Assembly (NCBI GenBank): GCA_008508345.1
Contig: QNGE01000921.1
Location: 69,764 to 133,763, forward strand
Source of the DNA: Paragonimus westermani
Taxonomy: Eukaryota > Platyhelminthes > Trematoda > Plagiorchiida > Troglotrematidae
DNA length: 64,000 nt
Reading direction: 5' to 3'
This document shows, piece by piece, positions 11,545-25,872 of the stretch; within the stretch, counting starts at the first letter, position 1; every line of letters starts with the position of its first letter. Below the pieces are notes generated by a model. That model was not told where the DNA came from and did not search any database. It worked only from the letters and a program-made list of their open reading frames with translations. The position numbers and the translations under genes are program-made.

Positions 11545-12156
11545 ACTGAACCCTGGAGTTGTTAGAAGCCGGACGGAACGTTCCTCCTGGCAGTTCACAT
11601 AAGTTTAGGAGAGATATCCGTAGGAAACTGACATTTAGCTCGAATACTGATCGTGTGGCTTGATTAGTGGAGAATGTTAAGAAAATAGAAACCGATTTTG
11701 GTCCAGAGAACACCGGCACACCCTACAAGCTTATCTGTGTTACTCGTCCCAAGCGACCGTCTGTCAGTGAACAAGATGGCACACTCATCTATAATAAGCC
11801 CAGAGAGTTAGAGCGGTAGGCGGAACATTGGTCTTCAAGTTAGCTAACCCCTTGCCTCCACTGCTTTGCCGTCACAAACTTGTGATATTGCACACAGGTC
11901 GGTAGAGTTGGGACCATACACTGAGACTGAGATCCGCAGTTGCATTTCCGCTAATAAACGTAACGGAGTTGCTGGCCCAAATGATCTCATGCCGGCGCAT
12001 TTTAAACAAGGTAGGGAAGCTTTAGTAGAGGCCTTGACGCAGTTACTTCAACTTGTGTGGACAAGAGAATCCATCCCTCTGTGCTGGGGTCACTCGATAA
12101 CATTTGACATATTCAAGATAGTTGTCCGGGGCTCTTGCGAAAACCGAAATGCTTAG
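11545..12156 (+). pseudogene. RTE-A linker and start of RT, interrupted by deletion
   Basis: Across frames the linker reads LLEAGRNVPPGSSHKFRRDI then RRKLTFSSNTDRVAW, interrupted by stops. The open stretch 11866-12156 reads ETEIRSCISANKRNGVAGPN, then a segment ending LQLVWTRESIPLCWG, matching the N-terminal RT block (NGxAxGPDxxPxHF). It then jumps into the last part of the ORF (GEMVADRA ... QWREFYRCLAD ... SVK stop, 12155-12232), so the RT catalytic core has been deleted. Confidence 0.78.
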
Positions 12157-12494
12157 GCGAGATGGTGGCTGATCGGGCTAATCAGTGGCGTGAATTTTAC
12201 CGTTGTTTGGCCGATTAATCTGTGAAGTAAATGCATTCAATAACGCGAGACAGAAAAAATGGTGACGAAGCTTTCTTGCTGAGGACGCTTTAATTTTACT
12301 TATAGCTCGTTTGTTTGTGTGATGTAAGCATCTTGATGTTGAATGTCTGAATACGGTCGTACCTATTTTTAGCAGTCAGGTCCTCTCTCCTCTCCTGTTT
12401 TCTACTCCCTGACCGGGACTTGTTTTCCTCTTCACACGTGTGTGGCAGATAGGTGTCAATGAGAACCGCTGCTGTCTACGATGACGATTATGAG

Positions 12495-15400
12495 GGACTA
12501 GGCACATCGTACCGTTGCTAAAGGTCGTAGCATTAACAACCACCCTGTTGGTGTATTAAATAATCAAATAAAAATATCAGGTGACTGGAATCGTTGTGGT
12601 CACAACGTTTTTTATTCATGTACAAGAACAAGATAGTGGGCAATGTGCCCGTAAATAATGGCGCATGTTCGGTTCCTGGAGCGCGTTTGCGATTAGGAAA
12701 TTGGAAGTGACTGGCCACATGCCAACTTAATGTTTATGCATACGTGAAAATGGTCATGGATGAAAAAAGATAAAGTTCAGAGGAAACCATAGGTCACCAA
12801 TTATCCAAGTCTTCTAATGTATGTCAGAGCACCGACTAGGTCAAATAATCGAACGACCCGTGCGTTAATAAATAGATCGACATGCATATGTGCAGACGCA
12901 TGGCCGGTGTGCGAGCGTATGGTGTATGCGCTGCACGTACGTGACGGAAGTTTGATTGATCGTCGGCTCATCGATCGATTATACCACGTCTGACCTAATG
13001 ACCTTGAGCGTACGGCGAATTTCACAACCGTTGCAGTGCGTCGCGGTTTAACAGCACACGCACGAAACACCGTACCATTCGCTCAGCAGCCCGTTCGACA
13101 GCCCGACTGACAAACGCAGTCCATACACGCACACACAAATACACCAATATGCATCATGCGATGCGAACTGAATGAGAGAACACGACCATGAGAGGGTACG
13201 AAGAGTAGAATGGACCGAGAGAGTGTGTGAGCGAGAAGGCATCTGGTTGGCCTTTTGACCGAACAGACAGTTGAGGACACGCACGCATATACATACCGTG
13301 AGGCTGTACGTACAAATCGCACCAGTTGGCAATATGCGCCGATCAATTTGTTGACCTGAATTTGTATAAGTAGTGGTGCTTGCTGCAATGGTCACAGGAA
13401 CATTTCTGGCAGAAATAACGTATTAATTACTGTATCATAGGGCTGTGCAGCAGCAGGGATTAGTGCATATGAGGTCAAGGTCCTACCCAATACGGATACT
13501 ACCTGAAACGCAAAAATGAGAAATCTGAGAGAACACGTACGAGCGCGCTCGTGTGTCAAAGGGCGCAACCGCCTTCAAGTATTCGGCCACCGATGTCCGC
13601 CGGCAATCGCACGCAGCGACTGACACCCAAGGGTAAACTGAAGGATTGAACGGATTTAATCGTTCGGTTTCACGGGGAATATAGACTCAGATGACTGAGT
13701 CATGTGTTGGGAGTGGTAACCGATTGTTTGCCACATAACGCACTGGTACCCAAGCCAACTGGCACAACATGCGAGATGGGAAAGTTGATTTTAAGCAGAG
13801 AAGAGAAGACAGTTGAGATTATGCTAGTCAAACGAGATTAATGCACATGAGGTCAGAGTCTTAGCCAATAAGTGCACCACGTGAGAAGTGTAACGGTGAA
13901 TAATCAGCTCACACAAATCGGCGGAGTTGAGAGAGATAATCATGAGGGAATGTCATCAGCTGGAGCACACGGAGTGTCACTGAACTTGCGAAATACCGAA
14001 GCATAGAGCTTGATGTTACGAAATGAGACGACGCTGTCAATTACTTATTGGCGTGACAACAGTTACAAGCCCTGGAGGACAGTACCTACTAGAATCCATA
14101 GTTAACGCGACCAATTCCAATAAGGGAGATTAAGGAGCCACGGTCAAAAAACGGGATGAGTCCCTCACCATTAACTTCTTGACAACTAGGAGATCATAGT
14201 AATGACGGAACCTTCCACAAGACGCACCGAGGCAGCCCTTATACCCGATCAGAGTTTAAGCGCTAAAGGCGGACTATGGAACACAACGAACCATACTGAT
14301 TGATCGAGGCCCCTGTTCCGAAAGCAAACCGCTCCGGTTGGCTAACGAGAAACTCGCAGTTGTGCGGGAGGCTACCGATATGTTGGCTCAACAGGCGAGC
14401 ACAATGGCCGGTAGGACTGGGTGCAACAGGACCTGGATCTAGGAGGTTTCTCAAAATCCGGAGGGTATCGCATGCAATAGTGGGACGTCGCGGTCCAGTG
14501 TGCTTGATCAAGAGTGTGAAACTTCAACACCGAGCTCACGGAGGTAAATCAAGTAGACGGCACGACTCATCAGCCAGAAAAGGATGCAAGCCGAGCCTAC
14601 CGGCATCGCCATTGCCGATACGTAAGTCATTAGGAGAATGAAGACAGTCTGATTGACTTTTGCTGTGGCTGGAACGCGGTGAAGACAAACAATTAAACTA
14701 TCCCACTCGTGAGTAGTCAGGATGACCTACGTAGTGAAATCCGGAAGTAGCCTGGGGGAAATAGAACAAACGTTGGAGAGAAATCTGCAAAGAAATGGCG
14801 TTCTTTACACCTTGTCGTTTTCATCGCCCTACATTTATCAATATGTGTAAATGAGTACTTATGTTCGTTGGAGAGCATGTTGTTGAAGAGTATGCCATCT
14901 GTGTCGATTCAACGGACAGACCACTCTGGATCACTCGCGTTCTTTGACGATAACAGTAGTACTACGGGCAACAGTGACACACACAATCGATAGAACCAGT
15001 CTTGTGGAGTTGAGCCAATTGTTATTCAATGTGCCCAATTGTACATTTAACAAAACAACAGAAACCACCACTGAATTAGAACCAGTATGGCGTCATAGCG
15101 AACACCGCACGCTTCCCGACTAGTCTCAATGACGGACCAAAACCAAAACCCCACTATAGAGTGGTTCAGAGACATGACACCCAGGGTTAATTATGATGAT
15201 TAAGCACATGTCAAAGCATTAGGTGTTCGCAACTAAGACGAGGACACATCTCGGTTGATTTAGCCTTAGTTATCCCAGTACTGGTGGTCTCAAAGGCACT
15301 AATACTAGTACTGCGTGGTATGGAACGAACATTCTGACTACAGTCACATTTGTATCGAGGGTGAATGGGAATACAGGGATGACCATGTTCGGCTTGGGAT

Positions 15401-18400
15401 TGACCAACGCAACACGCATTTTTCTAGGCTTACATACACACACCGTACCACGAAAAGTGCATCCAGCACTCCGGTCAGGCCGCGCGAATGGCCTAAACTT
15501 TAACCATCCACTCGGCTGAATGAGTCCGATCTTATGATCGCTCGCCCATCCCCCGTTCTATTTTCTCTGTCCGGTTGTCGCATCGCTCACACCCACGCTA
15601 TACAGACGTAGCAACCAACACTCAGTGGGGGCAAGCGAAACAGACAGCCAAGGGTTCAAGTTGCCTTGACCCATTTGTCGGACAGCGGGGACTGAAAGGG
15701 GTCAGCCAGCCGTCGTCCGGTCGGTCAGTCAGTCACACCCCAGAATGGCCACCGCACCCGCGGCGTGGGTAATGAACGGCCTTCAGACCGATTTGGCATA
15801 GCCTAGTTACAGACAACGGAGATGCCGAAATAATCGTTACCGCCGTTTGGACCCAAAACCGAACCAAAGCTGTGCATGTGTAGCGAAAGGGACCGGATGG
15901 TACTCACATCAATTGCGATCATGACAACAGTAGTATTCACACATGAGTATACCTGGGATCTCGCAAAAGTCACACCTCGTTAAATATGGTCACCATTGGT
16001 AGAAAATCCGCCTGAATGTGCATGATAGCCTGACCGATCTGTCGAATGGAACATCCGAGCGCTAGCTGGTTGGGTAACTAAACCAAGACTTGTGATTCCA
16101 GGAGTTGCGTCTTGGACCCAAGACTTGCATACCGAAAGCTGACAATAAGTCACACCAATGTACTGCCATCAGATGTGTGATAAATTGCACTATCTGGACA
16201 TTTATGTAGAATGCCTATCAAGGAACGGCGGAAATTCGCCAAACCCAGCCAAAAGAAATAGTGGGCTTCTGGGCATGGAGATAGTGATTTTAAACAACGC
16301 CCTAATCAACTTTTAATGTCTGAGGTAATCAAATCGCATAGAAAACTTGAGTCTAAACGATTCAACGATAGGTTCGATAAATTGCAGTTCGCTTGCAGTC
16401 GTTTTAAACCACAAGAGAAGACAGTAGTGAAACTCCTAGCCATGGGAAATATCCCAAAATCAGTGTCAACATTGGAAATGCTACTCCGCTTATAATAATT
16501 TCCACCAAAATAGTGATCTAGTGTCACCAGTGCACATGGTGAGTAGGCGAGGTCAGTCGATTTGAGCAGGGGACTACAAAATACTCTTGACAAAGGTACA
16601 GATTCGGTTGAGCAGCCTGTCTTAACACTAGGTGCAGATGAATTAAAAAGTGGTCGCACTCTTTATTCATGTGTTAGTGACCATTAGTCTAAACCCCAAC
16701 TGGTTTGACAATTGTGTGTGCGTGTGTGGGCGAGCCGGGTGGAACAGATGGCAGGGAAACAAAGCAACCGAAGACGCGGCAGCAGCAGAGACGAGTATGT
16801 AGGATGGAAACCGAATGCCCTACTAACCGGACAAATCTCGGACAAACACGCGGTCGACCGCCACGCGCAGACCAGCTGAACTGACCTAGACACTATGTGG
16901 AAGCGGTGTGTGCGTATGTTTACGTACATGTGATAGACGAACGGACAGGCAGATACGGGGTAGAACAGACATGCATCTAGGTGTTGCCAGGTTGAGTTGC
17001 ACTGAGAACGGAACGCACCAAGGGTGGATGGATAGACGGAATGATAGACAGGGTACCGGGTCAGACAGAGTCTAGTGACCTTTTGTACAAGACTGATGTG
17101 GGAGAATGTTTTCCCACCTCACTCCTCTTAGGCTGTTGGTCAGGTCGTCCCAGTCTAATCAATGGTTGCTATGCTGAGCTCACAACGGTGGCCAACTGCT
17201 GTTTCTATTTTGGTGCTTTAGCGAGTGGCTGTTAGACTGTTCCGTGTAGTGTAATTCCCATCGCCCAGATCGATAATGGACAAGAATAAGAGACTAACCA
17301 AAACAGCAACATATAATTGAGTCCCGTCCCAATGAACGCAGAAACAGGAAACTGAGCATGCAAACTTAACCCGTCCAAACCAGGATTACTCCGCGAGAAA
17401 TCACAACTCATTGTCCCCATGGAGTGAAATGACGCGGTTGAGAAGTTATTGCCCTGATCGACCAGCAGCTTTGTCGAGTTCAACACGGTCATTAAATAAT
17501 AATGTAAACAATCTTAAGGGGTCAGTTTTAGCTTGGGATGGGTGTGCATTCGCATTTGAATGAACCACCAGAATCAAATGTGCCTATCGATAAGTCCATA
17601 AGAGATCAGCTGTTCAACAGCCGATCAGCTGAAAACATGTGGGAGTGTAAGGCAGATTGGAACCTTCAATTTGTTCACAAAATGAAATTGACATTAAGAT
17701 AGGGAACCGATTTATCCAGAAGCAAAAATGGTTGGCAGTTAAGTCGAATATTATAGTTGATTTGGATTGTAACCTTTCTTGTACGATGGCATTAAAGTAT
17801 ATAAATGTTGATGGTCACCTGCAATAACGCACAGACTGTCACAATGAGCAGCAGAACTAGGCAAGTGCATTCCAAGCAGGTAGGAGTTTAGGCCCACTCC
17901 CGAAACCGATCAGGTGAAATGCATTCTGACAATAAAAGCGCCCTTGCTCGTGTTAAGTATTGAGTTCATGACTAAAGGTACTCTTTCTATACTTGTTAAT
18001 CACCACACTGGAAATTGTGAGAACACATCATATCTGATTTGAGTGCACACCAGCCTCGTAGTAACCAATCGAGGATCACTAATAATGTAGACCCATCAAA
18101 TGGAGCCCCTCCCTTGCAGACGCCAACTTCCACTGATCTCGTGGGGGATTCTAAGAGAATTTAGAACACAGATATGACCAAAGTTTTGTACCTAATTCGG
18201 TCTGACTCCCACTTGTATAAGTCAAGGAATCGAATGCCATAATTTTTCCCTTGAGAACTGGTATCCAAGTGACACGAGACAGCTCATCTGATAAGTCCAT
18301 AGAAATCAACCGTGGTGCCACGTCACTGATGTCATCATCTAACCGGTGCTACGCGAACAAATATCACTTCCGTCGTTCTGTTGTATTTCAAACCAGAGAT

Positions 18401-21400
18401 CATTGGTGAGCTGCAGACAACAGTTGATTCCATTCCAGTGACTTGTCTGTAAACCATAGTTATGCGGTGCTTTGATTTTACTTTACTTATTTAACATGGT
18501 CAGTAATTAAAACCTGAAAAATCATAGCACGAGGAGCATGGGACAACCTCTCGTTCTCTCGAAGGCAACAAAATACACAGTGAAACTGCACAAACACGTT
18601 AGAATTAGTGTGTGAAGTGCAATGAAAGGAGTGCGTTGTGCAAGAACCCTTGTCTAACTAATAAAGTATGCTCGCAAGATTTGTGTTGTATATTGGCGAT
18701 ACACGGCCTGCGGCGTACTGCCCTTCATAGGAGACCACATCTGGTCGGTCCTATCAACGGCCTCTCTAGATATTCACCTCTATCTGTCCTGATGTCCACT
18801 GACAGTGTATTGATTTGGAACTGTCCAGTTCAGCAAAAGGACAAACAACTCTTACAAAAGAACCAGAGAAAACGAGCTTCTGTTGGCTAGACAAGACAGA
18901 ATAACAAAGGTTACGCAAATTCCACAGCAGCCTATCAATTCACCTATGGTTAGCACGTCCAAGCTCAGTCAACTGATTTGAGAGCTGTGCATAAGGTCAC
19001 GTATAGTGGGCGAATGGATGCCCTAGTTGTCGGAAAAGCAGTAGATTGCCTTCGCCTTTCCCTCGTCTTACCACCCTCGTCCAGTGCTCTCTACAATGTA
19101 ACACCGACTGTCCGACCGTCCAACCGGCAGACAAGCCAGCCAGGCAGGTCTTCAAAATAGTGGACCAACATACATACATATACGCAAGCATGGATACATT
19201 CGACGACTAGCTTGTGGCTAGTCAAATTTCGAGACATGTCCGGGCTGTGAATGGAGGACATAAATAGGGTGGGGTCGCAGAGGTCAACCCAGGACGAAAC
19301 GGAGTTTAAGAACGCACTGACAGACCGAGCGACAGAAAGAGTGCGTCCAACGTTTGGTTGTCGAGGTGACGGCAGAGCAATCGGACATACAGGGACGATA
19401 GGGACAGTCAAGTGAAAGCGTAGGCGGTGGGTCACGCCGACCAGATCCGGCTTCTGCAACGAAGCGGTCTTCCTTTCAATCATTAACCTAAATCGTCCGG
19501 TCACATGGGCAAATAGGGTGTCCTGTTTAGGCCAACTCTTCTCTATCTAATCACCTTGTTCCTTTGCTGGCAGACACAGTGACCCAGATTGGATGGCCTG
19601 CACAAAATGGGATGGATACTGTTCATCTACACACGCACGCACACGTGTACACACAATCACATGCATTTCTGAAGGTTGGACGAAAAAAATGAACTCACGA
19701 AAGGGAGCGATAAGAACGAGGTCAACCCTTCAAGGTCACGGGGGAAATGGACTCAAAAACAGTAAATTTGTGTACGTGTGTGTCACTGTGTGTGTATGAC
19801 AAGGAAAGGTGCAAGGAATGGGAGGAAAGCTGACAATATAACAGAGGCATGGAGCCCGATGAGCACAGATAAGCTGAGAGCAGCTTTTGTGCAGTTCGAG
19901 AAAAAGTTGCTTAGCAGTCTCACAACAAACAAACCAAGCAGTTAAACGATACCTACGTTCGCAGCCGGTTGAGGAAGATTTACACAGTGTACTAAAATCG
20001 CAGCAATTACACCATCTAAGTGATTTTAAGCCATATGTGAAATATGAAACGCTAGCTATCCCGGACTAGTAAAGCCCCTGAACCAATAGCCATCTTGAAA
20101 TTCGATGTCCACTTTGTTAAAAACAAACAAACACACATGCACTTGTAAAATTTCAAACACTAAGCAGTGTATCACATCGATTTTTTTTAAACGGCACAAC
20201 TCTTGGCGGGGGAGGGGTAATGGACATGACCGACCGTACTTTAGAGGTAGACACACACACTGCTAGCGTTCATGAACTATGGTCTGATAAAGGTGAACTT
20301 TCATGTCAAAGCAAGAACTCCGATCGATCAGCATGTTGGCTCTAATGGATGGATGTAGCTCAAACTAAAGATGACTCGGTCCGCTCCTGATTATTATCCA
20401 TGGGAAAACCTGCAGATGCGTCATATAACCTCGTCCACCATGACGATGTACCTCGTCTCACTGGATAGACACTTATCAACAGGCATTCTAAGGATACCAT
20501 TATTACTGAACTAAATCTTGTTTCCACCGATCAGATTTCAATGTGATCTTGTTATCAGTAGACCAATGAATATCTCTATTACGGCCTTTCGAAAAGGACA
20601 GCACTTGAACAGCTTGGTGACAGAGCTGCACACGTGATAAACACACATGATAAACGGATTTGAACATTAGCAAGAGTGAATTAATTGGTTCCGAAGAACT
20701 CAATCGTCACTAAATGACGCCCATTAGACATTTGAATAAGTAACACTTGAATAAGTAAGTAAACAGTCCAGTTCTAATTTCATGCGACGATTAGCCTCAA
20801 CTGAAATATCAATCAACCAATTCAATCACAATCAAGACAGCAGAATGATATTTAGTGGGTTCGGCTGGTACACCGAAGGAATCTCAAAAACTGGAGTACG
20901 ACACAGTACAAGTCTCCTTGTCCGTTCTGACGCTCGGAACCAGGGAACACGACATGGTCCCGTTGGACATTATCGCGAGTTATCGATACACAGACAACTC
21001 TGAAATATGACAACCATAACCTGTGAGTTTCGTTTCTCATGTCAGTTACCGTGAAAACGGACGGCAGGCTCAGACCAAAAAGGGCTCAGAGGTGATTGAT
21101 GACGAGGCACACAACAATACTGCATAGGTGAGCATCTACCAATCTACACCTGACTGGAACTAAACTAGTTTGAAACGAAAAGCAATTCATTAGTACATTA
21201 GGTATGGTGATACGGTAGAAGACAGAATAGGATGTTCAGATCAAAGGCTATTACGTTGACAAACATACACACATGTACATTCTCGTGGATGCGGGTCAGA
21301 CCAAACCCAAAATGTTTAAGGTCTCGAGGCACAACTCTCTTCTTCGAGGTTCCTGAGTGTGCAAGTGTACTTGAAACGCAGTTAGATTAATGATCAACGG

Positions 21401-24400
21401 CCAAAGAAACTGTCCAACATTGACTGGAGAATGTCTACCTTATGACAGTAACTGCTTGCAAAGCAAGCACAATTGCCACAAGTTTATGCACAGGAGACAG
21501 ATGGGAGAGTAATGTGGTGGTCGGAAATTCTAACACTGAGAATAATGTGCAAAAAATACCACTAGACGAGGAATGGAGAATCGTAGTCAGCTACACACCT
21601 GGTCCTGTTAGCAGCCGTATGAAAGCCTGAAACCTTGCTCCAATGCAAATCCCCTTGTCGCAGATGTCTTTTCCGTTCGTCTATGGTAGATGATCACTTA
21701 TTTCTGATTTGCAATTTCGTCTTCTAGTCGTTTCACATAATGTTTAGCCAATGGTTACCAAACAGGCGAAGACTCAGTCACCAATCTCCAATTCAGCTCC
21801 CATTCGGACGCAAGCAACCCAGCCGCTAGGACTGTCTGGTCAAATAGTGACATCACTTCACAGGACTAGACAAGCTCACCAAGTGGTGCAGCATACTGGG
21901 AAGCGCATATTCACGTTCCGTACTGGAGAAACAACGCGTTACGTCTGGTATATAAACCCCCATCAATCAGCGAAAGACGCAAAGTGGATGGAATGCATTT
22001 GAATCCTAGTTTCATGTGACTAGAAATAAGAATCGACAGAAAGGTGATGACTACAAACTAAAAAACAACCGCAAAAAAATTCAAACACGACGGGAAAACC
22101 GGTAACTGTCAGAGTTTAAGACAATAATGGCGTTAACACTGTTTCAATAGCCCATAACGCACGTGACCTGACTAACCCATGCATGGTGATTCAATTATCA
22201 ATCCTAACCACCGTTGTTCATAGCAAATAGCTGCTCACATCGATAACCCGTCAGACAAATTTTCCAAAAGTTCAATGAAATAAATACCCGTGACATGGTT
22301 GAGAAGTGCTGATGGCGGGGTTCTCGACTAGAACAAACGGAACGGGTACTGCTCCTTATAGAGCACTGCTTACAAGCAATCCTGGCTGAATGTTTGTGAC
22401 GATGCGATAGTGTCCAGCGGGAGTACACGTGATATCCGACACCTACATAGGAGTGAGGGACGGAGTTCATTCATCACACCGAACTACTAAATACTCGGCT
22501 GATGCGCTCTAATACGGGTTTGATGACGTAATATGAACACTGTAATCATAAAGTATATTCTGAACACAAGAGGAGCTATATAATGCTAATTATATTCAAT
22601 CTGTAAGCAGTATATCGTTCTACTCATTGTAAGCAAGACAAAAACGAGTCCAAGCAAAGTATGGCTCACTACTGTACAGCCTCTCGGTTGGATGCAAAAG
22701 TTGAGATAACTAGGTGATACTCAACTCCACAAACAACAACAAAAACCAACGCCCGACAGCCGTTCAGCATATGAGCGGACTAAGATGAAGCGACTCGCAA
22801 AAGCACCAGATCGAAGCTAGTTGAAGACAGTTTCAAATCGAAACAGTCATTTCAAGCAGTTGGAACTAACTTTGTCCTTTCCCCAAACAGACTAAGTGCG
22901 AAAACCAGAAGGAGGTTTGACCCATTGGAATCGTGTAAACAAAATCAAAGGCTAACCAAACAGGTGGTTTTGTCAGACCATGAAGACACAAGTTAAGTTG
23001 ATTGCTGTTTGACTAAAATACTTCCACAATGTGCAATCTTTTTTCAGGCAACAATCCGTCCAAAACGCTGATCGGTGTGTGCATCGCGAGCTGCGCATTC
23101 GCTGTACTTGGCCTGAGTAACTGACCCTAATCCACCGAAATCAGGTTGAAATGATTTCACATGTTAGTCGATGGGAGGGGTATGCCTATTTTCAATTAGT
23201 ACAAGGCGCAATAAACCCTGGTTTCGGTCCCACGTCTCCCATGGTACACACTTGCACGATTCCGACAATACAGATATAATGCATCGTTTTTCCGTAGAGC
23301 CAGGTAAGTTATGGACATGGCCTACAAGATCAGCTCACGCTTCCATGGTCTTGTCTTTTGGAGGATGGTCTCGCCGTGTACCCAAAGCGTGCATATAAAA
23401 TGACTGACGATCGTGTTAGGAAGAGTGCCTCCAACTGAGATGAATCAAGGATATTTAGACAATCAGCCATCTGTTCCATCAATGGGAAATCATACCATCA
23501 ACGATATCGTTAAAAGATAGTAGCGCAATCCAAAGACTGGATCAACACAGTGTCATCACAAACGAGGTAATAGACTGGAAACCGAACTTCCATTGACAGT
23601 CTGAACCGCAAGTTAAAGGTCAATCAAACAAGCGATCAAGCCAGCATCCAGTTTCAAAATGAAACACATAACGAACAATTGGACTGTCATGTTCACCTCG
23701 ATGTGTCACACAACGATGCACCTGTTAGAATACTAAAGTGTATTCCAACGGTTGATGTCCGGTAATCAGAATGATTAAACAATCACTTCATCCTTTTTAC
23801 GTCTAAAACTTGTGTACTCTATTCTGGGGTTGCCCGAGCCTCATGTCCTAGCGACGTTTTATGACGGAATAAGGTCAACGTTGCCCCTAAAGTTGGTGTA
23901 GATCGCTCAACAAGTACGCGTGCGAAAACGCACTAAATCCGAAAACCCCGGACTGGCCAAATAGACAAAGTGGCCTCAATTCAACCTGCGTAGCTCCACA
24001 GTCCGTGCCGTCTCATCTTGGCGATTGCGCGGAGCGGTGAATGAGCTAGACAGGGCCGTGTGACTGAAGCCCAGCGCTCGAACTGAGATCCGCCCTTGAC
24101 TATCTACGAGGCACGTGATCAGCCTGGTTACATGTCTGAGTCACGCGATTTGAGCCGCGTGCTGTGCCAATCGGCACTGTAATGGCAACTTGGGCGGTCC
24201 ACCAGGGTGGGTCCACGTAACTCAGGCTATATAGGAAGAACTACGAGTCAAACGCCATTAACAGACAAACATCACACAAACCTGAGGGCCTTTCCCACTG
24301 CTAGCACTATGCTGGCGACTGGGGTATAGGAAGTGCATACATGCGGTCAACCAACCATTGTCCCAACCACTCGCCAAGAGTTGAAGAAAAGACAGGTCTA

Positions 24401-25638
24401 AGTGATTTACTGTGCACATGATGCCCTCACGCTTTTGTTGATAGACTGGTAGGACGTATCACCAAGCCCCATTCCGATCACCCAGACTATCTCAAAGGTG
24501 CCCGTAATGGTGACCAAAGTAACGGAAAAGAAAAAACAATCTACATGTGGAGATTACGGTGTTTCAGAGGATCACTGCGAACACAGGAGAAATATGCAAA
24601 CCCCGGTAGCCACAGACGACTGACGAATAGCATATGCCTTTGAAAGCCAGGATATACCTTGTCTCTCATACGCGCAATAAACGAGACAAGTACAGTATAA
24701 AGTTTTGTAGACGATCAATAGCACAGAGATCTACGTGTATAACATGCCAATGTACCTAGGCATTTATAAGAGGCCAAAGAGAAATGGACGGACGTTAGCT
24801 GAAAACGCAGTGTTGTCTCAGGGAAGGATTGGCCCCACAAGTGACAACGATGTGACTGACGTTGTTTGATCAGCCCATAACTGGCAAGTACAGTCAGCAA
24901 GCGAGGCACGTCCATCGTGGGAACCAAGCGGCCGAATCGTACCAAATTAACAAGAGGCGAGAAAGAGCATTGAAACAACATAATAACCTGTCCTATCGGC
25001 AATTGTTGGAAGCTCAGCCTGTGCATTACCAAAGCGAACTCGGAGCCATTGCACAGAAGGGGCTCTCGAAGAAAGAGCTAGTTTGGTTTCATTCTACAGC
25101 AGAATCTAGTTTAGTGTTGATTATGCTGACTCTCTGCAGATGTAGAGTATAATGTGTGATACTAGACGATTGCCAGTTGAGATCAGTGTGATACGGTTGC
25201 CTTGAAGAGTTGAGTAAATTAGGGGAAAAGCCACTGGAACAAACCTGATCGGGACGGAGCGCATAATGAACCTCGTGGATGAACTGAGAGCACTTATTGG
25301 TTGACAGTTGGATTTTCAACATACAACATTGTAACATCAGCCGGTGTGCTGAACAGGAAGTGGAAATGTCAAAAATTTAAATGTCGCAACCAGACCAGCT
25401 TATTATGTAATCTGTGCAACGGGACGTTCTTTAGATCCGCGAGGAAGCTGCGCATTGCGTAATGCCAGTACCGAGAACTCGATCGTAAATGTGACCAAGT
25501 TGCTGCACATAAAACATAAGCCCATTCGATTCTTTTAGCACTTGTTTTCTGCCACCTAGGTAGGTTGGTATTGGCCTGATAGTCATCGCTTATACGGAGC
25601 GCATAGTGTGGTCTACCAGGTGTGACAGAGAAGTGTTC
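12495..25638. other. 13-kb stretch without recognisable genes
   Basis: No supported exon, RNA gene or named repeat. It contains GT/CA-rich patches (about 16710-16740, 19620-19640, 19770-19800), a CpG-containing patch of overlapping frames around 12880-13400, and a local repeat pair at 13458-13492 and 13836-13870. The longest open frames (14300-14641 plus, 16659-16306 minus, 19504-19091 minus) have no family signature. Confidence 0.35.
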
Positions 25639-25648
25639 ATCCCCGGGG
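25639..25648 (+). repeat. Target-site duplication, left copy
   Basis: ATCCCCGGGG, repeated exactly at 25873-25882, directly flanks the RTE-A insertion. Confidence 0.85.
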
Positions 25649-25872
25649 CCTTACTCTCACTTGCAGCTCGGTTGTGTTGTTTGCAAGGTGTAGGCACCTT
25701 GATGCTGAATGTTTGAATATGGACGTAGTTATTTTCAGTAGTCAGGTCTCTTCTCGTCCCCTTCTTTTTCCTTCTCTCTTTCTATATAGGGTTTGCTGTT
25801 TCTTCATGGTTGTGTGGCAGTTAAGCATTAGAGTGAACCACTGATGTATTGCTGTCTATGATGATGATGATG
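25649..25872 (+). mobile_element. 5'-truncated RTE-A insertion with intact TSD
   Basis: A 224-bp plus-strand 3' UTR copy begins at CCTTACTCTCACTTGCAGCT and ends in a (GATGAT)n tail. It contains GTTGTGTTGTTTGC, the reverse complement of the CAAACAACACAAC variant, placing it with the copies at 1 and 41472. It is flanked by a perfect 10-bp duplication, as target-primed reverse transcription produces. Confidence 0.92.

Larger units (their letters stand above)
10750..12494 (+). mobile_element. RTE-A retrotransposon with endonuclease and large internal RT deletion
   Basis: This plus-strand copy has the EEP endonuclease (10786-11340), the linker to the RT (about 11545-11840), the first part of the RT (11866-12150), then directly the last residues of the ORF and the 3' UTR (12155-12494), ending CTGTCTACGATGACGATTATG. 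The RT palm and most of the C-terminus are missing. It is the most diverged copy and the only one with an endonuclease. Confidence 0.8.

Noticed and set aside
12801..13395. Three overlapping minus-strand frames rich in Arg, Ser and Cys
   Set aside because: They overlap one another in different frames over low-complexity CA-rich DNA and have no family signature.
13455..13475. ATTAGTGCATATG as a possible spliced-leader RNA fragment
   Set aside because: No Sm site, stem-loops or recognisable leader surround it, and a sister copy at 13836 shows it is part of a local repeat.
16316..16495. 59-codon plus-strand frame (KSHRKLESKRFNDRFDKL, VVKLLAMGNIPKSVSTLEML), overlapped by a 117-codon minus-strand frame
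   Set aside because: It resembles the N-terminal part of Penelope-like proteins only vaguely; not enough motif support to call.
24100..24250. GC-rich segment with CCACCAGGGTGG and a TATATA motif, compared with a similar string near 2485
   Set aside because: Only about a dozen shared bases; considered as LTR or promoter remnant but no paired LTR or primer site was found.
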